60,000 nucleotides of DNA from Apostichopus japonicus (taxonomy: Eukaryota > Echinodermata > Holothuroidea > Aspidochirotida > Stichopodidae): the NCBI RefSeq assembly GCF_037975245.1, contig NC_092562.1, positions 10,395,001 to 10,455,000 on the forward strand, read 5' to 3'. The translations under genes were made by a program, and so were the position numbers. Positions 29,248 to 42,600 of the stretch are shown here, one piece after another. Below the pieces are notes generated by a model. That model was not told the DNA's origin. It ran no database searches and saw only the letters and a program-made list of their open reading frames with translations. How positions within the stretch are numbered: position 1 is the first letter of the stretch; each line of letters begins with the position of its first letter.

Positions 29248-31454
29248 TTAGGTGTACTGTTTTTCGATGAGGGAATTTTGTACCTTGTTTGTTTGATCAG
29301 TAGAGAGATCCAGATCAACTTCTGTTTATTTTATAGCTTCTTTTACCCAGCCTTATCATTAACGACTCGGGTGACTCTGAGCTTTATAACATATGTACTG
29401 AACACTGGTTTATCTAGATCAGCAGAACTAAAAAAAAAAAAAAAAAGTTCAAGGGTCATTTTGGTTGAAGACACCCCCTAAGGACTCCTTTTTTTTGGTA
29501 ACAGTTTACATACAGGGCTGCTACATATATTACCACCTTGATATCGGTACCACTCTGGTTTGGTACACAATTACTGTACTGTACTACTGGTCTTTGGGGA
29601 TCTTCTGATTCTTGTAGAGCTGCTGTTCACTGTAGCTGGATTGAACCTCGAGGGTGTTTCTTAAAACTCAGGTATGGTAAATATTTCAGAAATTATTTAT
29701 AATGGAAAACAAGATTGACCTTCTAGCATTAACAAAAAAGATGGAAAAGAGACTTACTGTATGATTGAAATAACAAGAGTAGCTGATACTGTAAAGACTT
29801 ACACCAACATCTGTATGGTGTTGATCATCTGGATTCTCTGATTTTTAGAAAAACATTGAATTTTGATAGTACCTAGACAGCATCGTGGCATCTATATATT
29901 GAAGATAGCAGGAAATGTGGGTGGGGGGGGGTGGGAGGAGGGGGATGAGGAAGGGCTGCCATATATATGTCGAGATTTAAATCTTGAGACATGTCTTTTT
30001 ATGCTATCTTACTGTATGTGAGTAGTATCCGTTGGATTTGCAAACTTGTTACATCTTTTGATAGTTTCGACAATGTAATATATACAGTGGAGGAACTTTC
30101 TCGATGGTTGATTTGATCATTTTGGTCGGAATCTTATATATTTAAATGCCAATCCTCTACCATTTCCATGAAGGTGTAGTACCCTTCATAGTCAAGTTGT
30201 TCCCCATAGAGTTGGGAATATGGCCACTTTCATGCTACAGTACGATCAAACTTATCATCCTTTCTTCAGATTTAAGTCAAATACGGTATTGGTCTACCTT
30301 ACCTGTACATACTGTATGAAATCATATATATACAGTAGCATGTATATATATACAGGCATAGGCATTTGAACATTGGTGTCGGGAGATGCAAGAAGTAAGT
30401 GGGACTGCTAACTAGTACAGTTCGTTACAGGTACTTCTAATTAAGACACTAATTATCACATGTCCTGTATGTTACCAGTCTTTAACTACCTGCAAATAGG
30501 TAGAAATTGATCAAAATATTTTTGTCAAAGGTCACACATTTCAAACTTTCATCTACATTGTACGGCATTCTTCAAGGCCATTTGTCAGCTACATGAGAGG
30601 AGAACCTGCTATTTAGAACACTCTTAAATGTTTCTAGGAATAAAACACAGTAGAGAACTGTAGTTGTAACCTTAAGGAAAGTACAGGCACTTGGGGAGGT
30701 TTACAGCAATAATTATTAATTTTAAACATATTGAAATTTCTGGAAAATAAGTGAAAACTTTTCAAAAGGGAGCCTCTTCCACTGCCAGACAATTGTAGCA
30801 CTTATCTATGAAGAGAAGAATATTCCACACTTTGTTAATTTGAAAACACCATCTCAAAAGTGTATCTTGTTCCTACTTTGAAATGGTTGATGTACAGTAC
30901 AGTAAGGTATTATTTTTGACTGTACCCTAAGGAAGTACTATAAGTGATCTGTGATGTCATCAATGAGGGCAGAGGGCAGAAATGGAAGGGGGTGGGGGGG
31001 GGGTGGGGGTGTGGAGCGGGAAATCCATAGCTTCAAGGATGAATTAGTGGGATTGACTGATCCTCTGTCACTATAGATTGGTTTATCATTCTGCTTATTC
31101 AGCAAATCATGTCCCAGTTTTGACTTCACAATTATACAGTACAGGTCTGTTGCATACTGTACAGTACTGTACATACTGTACAGTATGTGAATATATATCA
31201 ATGAGCTGTCACATTGTGGTTTCATAATGAGCTCAGTAGCCCAAGGAACAACTTCAGACTTTGTCAGACCCTCTGCATGATCCACATTGTTGCCCTCAGG
31301 AAATGTCGGAGACGAAATTACATTTCAACAAGTTTCCACGAGCAGGCCAGTCGATGTACAGTATGCGTCTATAATTAAAGAAGAGTATTGCAGATCAGTA
31401 AAATTGTAAAGCATCTACCCTACATTACAGTGCATGTAAAACTGTATAGATGTA

Positions 31455-31485
31455 CCAGGGAGCTGCTAGAGTAGCAGCTCCCTGG
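31455..31485. repeat. Perfect 14-bp-stem hairpin
   Basis: CCAGGGAGCTGCTA, loop GAG, then its exact reverse complement. High GC for the region. Confidence 0.9.
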
Positions 31486-33566
31486 ATGTACGGTACCTGT
31501 TGTTCCAATCCAGTAAGCACACAGCGTGTGGGGGTGCTAAATTACAGCACATGTCTGATTGGATTTTCATTTCCGAGCAGACTCTTGTCATGAATATGGG
31601 TGACCTTCTCTTTTGACTTTGACCATGCTGTATTGTAGGCCGCCTGCTGCACTGCACAGTAGCAGTTGAGTGCTGTACTGTACTGTGTTTAGTTTTATGC
31701 TGGTACTGTGTAACATGTTTAGTGCATTCTGGGAGCTGAGTTTCACTTTCACGGATATGATACTGTGCATGTCTGCATACTAGTACATGTATGTTGATGT
31801 GAACACTGACAGTACTAAAGACATGCCAAATATCTAATCAAAATTTAACTGTTCATCTAGGCAGGAAATAAAGTGCTTTGAGGATGGTAGCAAAGGTGGG
31901 AGAGTTGTGGGCAGATGATGGGGGGGCGGGAGGGAGTGGGAGAGATATGAAGTTCAAATGATTAAAGGAAGCCTTGAGTTTCATCCATCTTGCAGTTAGG
32001 GGCAAAATACTGATGACCTTTGGATTATCCTTTATTTACTCTTTCCTGGTTTCTAATGGCAGGAAGTATTCTTCTGCCTGTAACAATGCTTTCTTATAAT
32101 CTGTTAGGTCATTCGTGGTACAATTACTGTATGGTACTGTACTGTACATGTACTGTGTACACAGTACAGTCTAGTTTATATCAATGCAGTGTAAATTGTT
32201 ATACTAAAGGAAAACAGTTGTTTACACCTGACACTTATATGATGTTGTAGTAAGCCAAATCACATATATACTGTATATATTATATATTTTTTTAAATATT
32301 CTGTGATGTTTGAGTACACACTCATATACACAGATATGAGCTTTTTTGACAGAAACGCGGACTTCTGCTGGCTTTCTTTCACCTCCGCAGTTTTTTTCTT
32401 ACATTTCCGCAGTTTTGTATTTTTGCCAGACATCCGCTAATTTTAGCAAATCTGTGTCAAAAAAAGAATAACATTAATCAACGTTTCACCTACTCAGGAA
32501 AAGAATATCGTCAGTTAGAATATCCTCATTGCTGTTCTCTACTGGTATCATTTTACATACATTTAACACAGTGTCGGTGTATCGATGTACCGAGAGTTTC
32601 ACAACATAGATACAGTTTGTATACATATTCAAAACAAACATACTGTACGTGCAACTAGTACAAAAGGCAGCATTTGAAGGGGTAGCCCTCGTATGTGATG
32701 TCCATCATGTATTTTTGGTCTAGTTGATATTCATGCAGCATGTGAGCCAGCCTGGACTAGACTGCTCATTGTTTGCGATCACTACCTCTGCCATACAGAG
32801 CCATACACTTTCTGAGATGTTTTTTTTTCTTTCTTTAGAAGTCAGGCTCAAGACTACCCAGGTGTAGACTTATATACTGTACTGTACATACATTAGCATG
32901 ATTGATGGGGATGTTTATAATACACTGTGGACTATTAAAACTTTCTCATTACTCATTGTTGTCAAGTCAATTTTCTCTAAATATCTTCTGTGATGCTATA
33001 TAGCCCTACTATAAACATGACCTGTATGTTTAAATTTAATATGCACATTTGTAAAAAATTGATGAAACTCAAGATGGGTAATTTCTAATTAAAATCAGGT
33101 GCGAATCAAGGATTTTTAAAAAGGAGGGGGGTATGTGGCCCTCGGGTCATTGAACCCCACTCCCTTGTAAGTGGGTCTGTGGATCTCCCCACGCCCTCCG
33201 CCCCCTCCCCCGCCCCCTGCCTCCCAATACAGTAAGAAACAGTTAAAACTGTGAAAGCACAATTGAGAGACTAACTACTTTAGCTATCTTCAAGACTGTG
33301 TACAAGCTTACTACAGCTTACTACTATGTACAGCTTACTACTATGTGTTGCTACATACAGTAGTAACCATCATGATGTTTCTATATGTGCACCCTAAGTG
33401 TGCTGTGTCATGTTATTTTAAACCTGCAATAATCCTTAAAGTTGGATGGCCTATTTGCTCTCTAATTTGCAGTAAATATCTGCTTCATTATATAACATGG
33501 TTGAGATAATATGTCTTTCTCATGACAGTTTGAAACAGTGTTCCTTTCTTTCCACTGGTCACACAG

Positions 33567-33699
33567 GATGTTGTCGGAGTTGTACTATGACCGGTTTGAA
33601 CCCCCTGGTGTCAGCTACAAGGGCAAGCTGATTGGCGTGGAGTCGGTCCATGAGCCGAGGGGAGACAGAATGTGCCATGAGGCAATGAACAAACTCAAG
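33567..33699 (+). CDS. Dab: Disabled exon, start of PTB domain
   Basis: The 133-nt exon has acceptor ggtcacacag. It begins with the last base of a codon from an unseen exon, then reads MLSELYYDRFEPPGVSYKGK and EPRGDRMCHEAMNKLK. The donor GTATTA is weak. A cluster of G-runs starts 49 bases further on. Confidence 0.93.
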
Positions 33700-36600
33700 G
33701 TATTATATTACAACTCTTCCTATCATTTTTTATTTGTTCTTTTTTTTTGGGGGGGGGGAGGGGAGGGGTTTTGGGGGTTGGGGGTGAGGAGGGACGAATA
33801 AAAACCAGGACATAACATTTATATTCGGTGTGATAAACGTTCATTAGATTAGTTTGAGTTTCAAAGGTATTGTACAATGGAACCAGATGTGTGTCAAGAT
33901 GGATGCATATTATCACCATAGGCTGGGTAGAGACAGCTGTGGAACATGGGCTTAATATATAATATATAACATGTTCTAACATTAAAATGTTAAATAATGT
34001 AGCTATTTTGCAATGTAGACCTGTATTGAAAGTAACATTCTAAAGGTACAATATAGTATACGTGGTCATATAAGACTTAAAACTAAGTTAGTAATAATGA
34101 GGTGTCCCACTTTTCAGCCTAAGAAATGTGTTAACGCTAGATGCAAATATGATTATGAGTTCATTTTAGAACCACTTTGTGTGGAAACCACAACATTTTC
34201 TGCATGCAGTATTTGTTGAAAGTAACTTTAGCAAATCTTTAATTAGGATTGAATCAAAAGTAATACAAAGAATTCAATACAAATTGGGTCGGTAATTACT
34301 GTAGGGCACGATGTTGGTGTATGGTACAGTGGTATGTCATCTTGTTCTGGAGAGGAAGGATGTGGTCAGTGAAGTGATGTCACTCAATGACAAGTACTGT
34401 AATATCACATCAAACATACTGTACATATATGTGTGTGTGAGTTTTCTTTGTGAGTTAACTTGGGACAAATCTATCAATTTAAAATATAAATCTATCTGGT
34501 CAAGTTACAGTACTTAATCAGCATTGTTACACATGCAGAATTCTGTTATGAATGAACATCTTCCTTTCTTTTAAAGAGAAATAACATGACTTCTTCTCAA
34601 AAGAACCAAAACTTCTTCCAATCCTACAGATGATTGTTTGAAAACAAAATCGTAACAATCAAGCACAAAGATGGTTCGGTGCAGAGCTAACAACATTTCT
34701 ATTACAGAGATTATCATGCTAAGCATACATGTTTATCCAAATCTCCTGTGATTTGATTGGCTAATAGTCCCTTACCGGTCGTCTGCAAACATTCTTGCAT
34801 CTTCAGTGCTCAATGAATGCAACTATGTTGGTTCAACTGCAAAGTACTTTACGTTACTTTCCTCGGTGTACTGTAGAGATTGAGGAGTTTGTGGTACAGG
34901 CTATCATATGTACAAGTGTCCGCTCAAAAATCATAACGTTAAGCCTTGTTGTTACATACATGGTACGTACATTTCGACCATTTCGAGCATTCATGAATTG
35001 AAGATGCAAATGAATTGTTATGAGTTGAGACAATTTATGAATTTGGGAAGCTAACACCTCTGATACTGAAAAGGACTTTTCATTTCGCAGTGTTTTTGTT
35101 CTCTCCGCATTGAGAGTTACTAATGTAAACACTGCATTCATACTATGTGTAATTTCTTGATGCAAACTTGTAAATTTTTGCAGTCCATTTGACCACATGC
35201 AACAATCATTTTTTTTATGCAACATTGATGTGGAAAATAATGTACTTCTTCCATCGTCAAAACTAGCCGTTGAAGTTTTTTTTTAATTGACATTGGGTAA
35301 ATTGTTACTTACATCGACCTACTGTAATTTTCGTGGAGCTGGTTTTTTACAACCAATGCAAAGCACCCAGTATAAATGTTGGATCAGTTGCTCTATAGAT
35401 GGATGTACATCAGCAACAAGAAGTGCATCTATAGGCAATACACTCACTGTTCAACTAGTTTACTAAACCCGCCAAGCAAGTGGATTCGTAAAACGAATCC
35501 GGTTCGGAGTTTCGATTTGTGAAAAATGTTTAGACCATATAGACTGCTACATACTATGCAAGAAATGAATCTTCCAAGAAACACTCAAGTTTGACTCTGT
35601 GTTGAACGTACTTACCGTAGGAACGGCGGTATTATGGTGTCTTCGTAGGTTTTGAGGATTTATGTATAGTGCAGTTGAAACTCCAAAGTTCAAACAGGTT
35701 CGATCATGTATGCAGTAATGAACTGTTGAATTAAGAGAGAGATCTGTACACTTTAGGTAGCGGGATTTTGAAGAGTTGTTGAAATCGCTGCAAAGTCAAA
35801 GCATGGGCTTCTACTCAGTTGGCAAGTAGGCAAATACAAGCAGTGGCGGATGCCCCCCCTGACTGACTCAATTGGACTGCTGATGCCCTTTTAAGGTTTT
35901 CACCACGTTTTACTTATTCGAGATTATTTACTTTTTTATTGCGCTCTCATCTACCTATTGACAATTGTCACATTATCTGCATATTAGGAAGGCCGGAAAG
36001 GGTCATTTCCGGCGATCTAGGGAGTATCTTTACTACAAAAAATTGAAATGTCAAAAGCGCCCCTACAGACCATTCTCGCCCCCCTTGACCAATACCCCTA
36101 GCTCCGCCACTGAATACAAGGGCGGTTGGAAGAGGGGCAGGGCATTGAAAGTCAGTTGAATTAGGGGCAGGGCGGGCAAAAAGGGGTGGGGCGGGATATG
36201 TCACCCAGGGCAGTTAAACTATCAAGCTAGGCCACTGACATCTGCCCAATATATTGTGTGGAGCATTCAATTTAAAGTACTGTTTATCGGGTTCGATCGG
36301 GATGCAAGCTCTTCGTACGGGATGCAGACTTTTTTGCTCTAGTAAAATTCTGCTTAACAGCCTTGTGGGATTATTCAGAATGAGACAGAAAGTATTAAGT
36401 ACTTAAAAGTTAGTGAAGGAAGAGAATATGAAAGTAAACTGTATATAATAAAGTCATATTCACAAACTTTCTTGATGTTGCATTATCATAATTACGTTTA
36501 TTTATCATATCAGTGAACATACAGAAAAGAAAGTACAGAGTAGCGATTTCTGTCATGTGATAATGTTTAGCCTACCTGTAACCTAATTACCGGAAAGAAA

Positions 36601-39600
36601 AGTAAGACTGGAATATTAAATCTAATAACAATTCATGTAACGTTCAAAGCAGTGCCTCTAGAGATCTGTAATTACAATTACCCTGCTACAGTAGAAACCA
36701 CAGAAATTAAACTAAATTGCCTTCAAAGAAGGAGAGAAAAAAGAAAGAAGAATGCTAGAAAGTAGGGAAAGAAAAAAAAGGAGAGACTAACTGCTAACGT
36801 CTTTTCATTTTCAGACCATGGTGAAGGTATCAGGTGAACACAAGAAGAGAATAATACTGAACATTTCATCTGCTGGTGTGCGGATCCTAGATGAAAGAAC
36901 GATGGTAACTTTTATTGATCGATCTCATCATTAAATCTAAAAAACTTACCTGTTCCAAATTTCATTTATGTTACCTTTTTTTTCTGCTGTTTTTGCAAAG
37001 CTTCGGGCGGATACCGGCGCTATACAAAGTGTCCATTATTATTATAATCATTATTATTACTGAATCGCCTAGTGTGATATCTGACTAAAAGATGAGATGA
37101 GATTCTCAAGAGAACTTGTCATAATGTCAATCTTATATAGTCTAATATTTTCATATATATATGCAGTGTTGTACAGTGGTCACTATTATTGACTTCCCTT
37201 CCGTGCTTACCTGTCTCTGCACAAATTATTAGTACTGGCACTCTACGGCGGTGCCTACCTTTTCATGGATGTACACCCTGATTTATCACTACCCACTGCC
37301 AGTCCATTAACATCCCCTTAACCCCTCATCATTCTACCACCCAAGTGTCTGTTTGTGTCTTTCAGTGGACTTTTGTTATCTTTCCCTATCTTCTTGCCCC
37401 GTTTCTAGTGGTCAGCATTGTTTGATCCAGTTTGTTAATTACCAATATTGTAAGTCAGTTGCTAAGGGACTGGGTGTAAGTGTGCTGAACAAGGTGACCA
37501 GTTCCCTCCGAACATGGTAGAGCAAAAGTGTTGGTGTTGTGAGGAAACAGGTAAGCTTGTTCCTGGTGAATATCCAATCCCCGGGTAGCCCACGGGTAGG
37601 TCTTGGTAATTTTTTTAAGGGTATAGTTGAAGCAAGATACCGATCATACCGTAGGCCTAATTTTGATATAGACTGGACAAAATAATACATTTGGGCACTT
37701 TTTGAGAAAAGTCAGATTTGAACGTGAATGGACTTGGGTCATGGCTACAGTACTACTGCGTGCAAGTACACAGTGTTTTATAACAACACACGGTACACTA
37801 AATACATCTCCAGATGTTTGACCTGGGAGATACATTCTTGGACGATACCATTCAAGCATGGTACTGTAGGAGAACCCAAGATGGCTTTGCCACCATTACT
37901 GTACAGTACATTGTGTGACAAGTCAACAAACGGTTTTTATCCGGTAGATTCAAGTCTAAACTTTGGAAGACTGACTAGACAGGAAAATCTGTGGGTGATC
38001 ATGCATGAAAAATCCAACCAAATATTGCCTAACATGTTTGGGTAATTTTGTGCACTTCAGATTTTGAAAGCCCAATTTGTTATTTGTGTCTGTAGCGTGC
38101 ACATTGTGTGAAGCAAAACAATTCCTTAACAGATGGTAATGTTTCAAGTGACGTATTTTGGATTTTTTTTCGCTCAGAGTTTATTCTGAGTTTTAACTTC
38201 CCGGTAATGGATGCCAAACTGGATATGATACAACTTCCATTGTAATCTAATATGAATTAATATAGATACCAGAATACCCTCACCTTTGTTTAAAATATGC
38301 TTTTTAATATTATCATATCATAGTTGGCATCCAAGCAGAAAATTGATTAAAGTCTATATGTCATGTATGTGGTTGAAATTTTACGTTCATTTAAAGCGAG
38401 CTCCCGATGAGTTTTGTCCGCTGTTGGATAATTTGTGAAAATTAATTACAAAGTGGAGGTCAATTTGAGGTCAAGGTGACTGTTGCTATGGTGTATTAAG
38501 CTTAGAAATCCTGTGGTGTATTATAGACATGTAAGAAAATGATTGCTGTAATTGTAGTCTTTGGTATCTTTACAACTTAGTCTGTTATAACTCGACATTT
38601 CAAAATAAATTCTGTTTCCATATTCGATGACAACGAAAGCAATATCAAATCGCAGGGTGGTCCTTCTTTATTCGCAGAACAAGACTATAAATATAAATAT
38701 AAATTGATATATATATACACCGATAAAAAAACCCACAAAGACCCAGGTCCGAAACAAACTCGCGATGCTGTCGATGTTGTATGGTAATATTCCATACGGT
38801 AATTGCATCCTTTCCCAACGGTTGCAACAGAGTTCTGAAATATATTGGAAAAAGACATAATAAGAAACCCCAAATTCTCTACTTAATCCAAGGGTAAACT
38901 GCTGTGGACCTTCTTTGGCTGCAACCCTCAGAATGCTCCTCCTTACTAAAGTCTACAATTGTAATCTAATTGATTCCCCCCTCCCCCTTCCCCAAACCAC
39001 CCAGCACCATTATCTGCGAATAAGTTAGTAAGTGACAGACACGTTGGGAAATGCTTTATGACCATTTTTTGTGTGTGTGTGTGTCTAAATATTAGGTCGG
39101 TACCAATGTTCCTGTTAATGACTGATTCACTTGCAGAACGAGGAGTACCTCCATGAAGTGCAGAAGATATCGTTCGTGTCTCGAGATCCGACCGATGCCA
39201 GGGCGTTTGGTCTGATAGCGGGAGATGAAGGAAATCACAAATTTTTTGCCATTAAAACAGAGAAAGCAGTAAGTTGAAATTTAAATAGCTCAATTCTTCT
39301 GTAGATATCTCTTGTTTTTAATATAAACATTCAAAAGGGTCCTGTCTCACATATTTTACTTCCATCAGTATGAAAGGTCTTCGGGCTCTTGTCAACTACA
39401 ATACTGCACTCCCAGAATCGTAAATGTACAGTAGTATGTTGAATTCAATTTCTGAGTGACCAACCAGTACAGGTTCATGTAGACCCATATTAGGGTCATT
39501 TTGGCAATCTTGTAGAGATGCTTACTGCAAAAATTGAGGAAGTGTAGGTACTCAAGCTTAGAACTTTGTACTAATGTACTCGCACCAATGGGAATTCTTG

Positions 39601-42600
39601 TACTCATATTGTTGCATTGGTGTTGTATTGAAGTCGAGTTGATAGCACTCCAAAACATTTCCTAGTATTCTAGTATAGATAATATTGTATTGCATAGCAT
39701 TAACTGTATCCCTAGTCCCCACAGCATTATCACAGCAGTACTTAATTAATATCAAACACAGGATTCTTTTCACAATCTAACTGTATGTACTATGTATACC
39801 ATGCCATGCATGAAGTCAATTTTCCTAATGTTCTAGTGATGGTTTAGTGTTACACAACATGTACTTCGCTCCTCCCTTACCTGTCTCCCCACAACCTTGG
39901 CACTCTCGTTCTAGCGTGCCTAGAATGAACTGGAAACCTTTTTACAAAGTGCGCCCTCTATGACCGGGCCCCTCCGGTCAATGTCCTTCCTTCTCGTTCT
40001 ACCATCCAAAGTGCCAGCATGGTACGTTTTTCCTCTGGATTATTTTCTACGGAATTTGTTCGGAACGGTGACCAAGGATTCTATTTTTTTTCATCCATTG
40101 GAAAATAAAGATGCTTTACCAGTTGTGCGCAGGCCAATAACTATCCTTTTTTGCATAGGGAGTGAATTTGGGGACTGTTTTGGGGATCGGTTTCAGTCCC
40201 GTTAAAATTCATATAGTCCTCAATACAGGTACCAGTTCCGCGAAACTGTTCTAGTGAATCTAGATTCACTAGTGTTCTAGTGATTCTAGATCTGCACTAG
40301 TGTTCTAGTGATGATATAGTGTTATATTGCCATGCTGCCACTCCAATATAAAGTCTATGCCCACTATAAATTTGCCACAGTCCCACTGTATACACTAGTA
40401 TCAAATCGTTTCAGCATGGATATTTGGATGCTGTATTAAAGAAGACCATTGTAGCAAGTATTTCTGTATTATGAATATATTGCCATAGAGAGATAAGATT
40501 ACTAATATCACAACCAGTTGTCCAAACTACCAAATTTGTATTAACTTATTAATGCTACTTGCATTAATTAATTAAGCATTTTCCCATAGTTTATGGCAAT
40601 ATTCTTTCAACTGGTACAGTCGACGATACAACCAGACAATACAGAACGACTGTATTTTTGAGTAGTAGAGCAAGAAACGAATTGTGTAGTGATATTTTTC
40701 TGCAGGTATTTTTGGGAACAACATTCCGTCTTGATTTCCCAAAATTCACTGACATACACTTCAGCATACAAATTGAGATAACTGCCAAGCTGTTAGAGGC
40801 ATTGCAATGCTTATTCCGAGCATTGCCTGTAAAGTGCTTCCGCTATCAGAGATCATCTTGTTTGGTCATCATGCGGTGTTAAGAGAGGAAATTGGAGACG
40901 ACTTAAATGATATTAAAGAGGACGATAACCCCACACAGCAGGACACTGGAGAAACCAAGTCAACTCATATCAGCTAATTAGCTGCAATATTATTGTAATA
41001 ACTTGTCAGAGGAAACAATCACTGACATCGAGCTATTACAGAATTCTAAGAAGGATTTTCTCTGTATGGAGTGTGATGAGTCTACAGTATGTCAGAGTAC
41101 TTAAATTTGATTGATCAAGATTGTAAAGACATGTTGTAATATACTATATCAACCCAGGTTGACAAGAGAGACATATATAGCTAATGTTGCATTCATGTCC
41201 ATTTACTCAAAGGCAGTTGTCGGTGTTCGTTGAATGTGGAATGTTATTTCTTCAAAATACACTCAAAATAATAAACTAATTTCATAACTTTGATTCAGTA
41301 ATGCCATGCATGAGGTATTGTACATAGTTTAGGCTATGTTTAGTGATAATCTGTTGCTTTAAGAAACAAGTAGCAACATTTTAAGTTATCCTACATTATA
41401 ACACTTTTGTATCAGATGTAGGTGTAGCCTACTTTGCATGTAAGAATCCAGGCTGAATATTAACCAAAAGTCATGGTCAATACTGTAACTTGATTCCACA
41501 AAGGATTGGCTAGTTTTACAATCAGAAAAAACGTAGGAAAACGAGCACTGTACAAGGCTCTAAGCATGAGGATGGGTAAATTAGTTTGCTCTAGATAGTT
41601 TCTATGCTACTACCATATGTCTTAAGTACTACTGTACGTAGCAAACATACAAATCGATGAGGGCGAGTATAGGAGTACGGGTAACAATACTGCAAAAAGA
41701 GTATTACCCACAAGTAGGCGTACGTTAATTTGCACTAGTTTGCACTGTATTACAAGTTCAAATCCATGAGAGCGAGTATAGTACAGGTAACAATGCTGCA
41801 ATACAAGTTATTACCCACGAGTAGGCGTGCGTTAGTTTGCACTAGTTTGTACGGTATACTACTATTCAAAATGTCCTGAGTACTGCAGTAGCACAAGTAC
41901 AAATCCATGAGGGTGGGGAGAACACTGTCGGGTAACTAGTGTACTCTACAGTACAAATTATGTGAGTACAAACTCACTACAAATCTACTGTCTGATACCG
42001 TCAGTTACAGTACGTCTAAAAGGGAATCAGCATATTACAGTTGTTTAGATAAAGATAGGAAGACATACTGTAAGTATATAGGTACAATACAGTATATGCG
42101 AGGCTGTTATCAAAAACAGGCTTCATCTGATAGCATACGATATATCTACAGTTTAAAGGTACATCGACCTATATGCTTTACGCTACAGGTGTGTTTGTAT
42201 TTGTGTACAGCATTTAAAGACACACTACTTCCTGTTAATAAATTGTTTATTAGTCTTTTATTACAAAATGCATTTGAATATATCTAGTTTCATCTTAATG
42301 GCAAAACATATGTAATTGAAAAGGGAAAAGAAAGTAGTTCTGAAATTTAGTTTTGGAACAGACTTTTTTGGCGCAATATTTTCATTTTGTTTGATCAATG
42401 CTTAAATGCTCATGTATGTTATTTAATGTTTAATCGTAACTTACAATGTTTGACACCTAAAAGGATGTATACAGGAACTCTCAATAGGATACAGGAAACA
42501 ACCAATTTATAAGCTTATTAAGCCTAGGCTTGATACATCAAGCAAGGTTTTTTTTTATGGGGGCGGGGGGGGTGGGGGAATTTGAACAGTTTGCATGTAA

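Larger units (their letters stand above)
28890..33566. other. Region upstream of the first recognised Disabled exon
   Basis: Apart from the open frame above, this holds simple sequence and many TACTGTA/TACAGTA motifs (for example 31137-31190, 32140-32170), a G-rich run at 30990-31015, a G-rich segment at 31918-31945 and a perfect hairpin at 31455-31485. No further exon could be supported. Confidence 0.5.
33700..36814 (+). other. Disabled intron with dispersed repeats
   Basis: Contains a G-run cluster (33749-33795), the second copy of a dispersed repeat (35334-36285) and a hAT-type MITE (35841-36112). The remainder is AT-rich without recognisable features. Confidence 0.7.

Noticed and set aside
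33538-33801. Met codon at 33568 as the Disabled start
   Set aside because: A good acceptor lies directly in front and one base of a split codon remains. The PTB domain in the family has residues before this point, so an upstream exon is expected.
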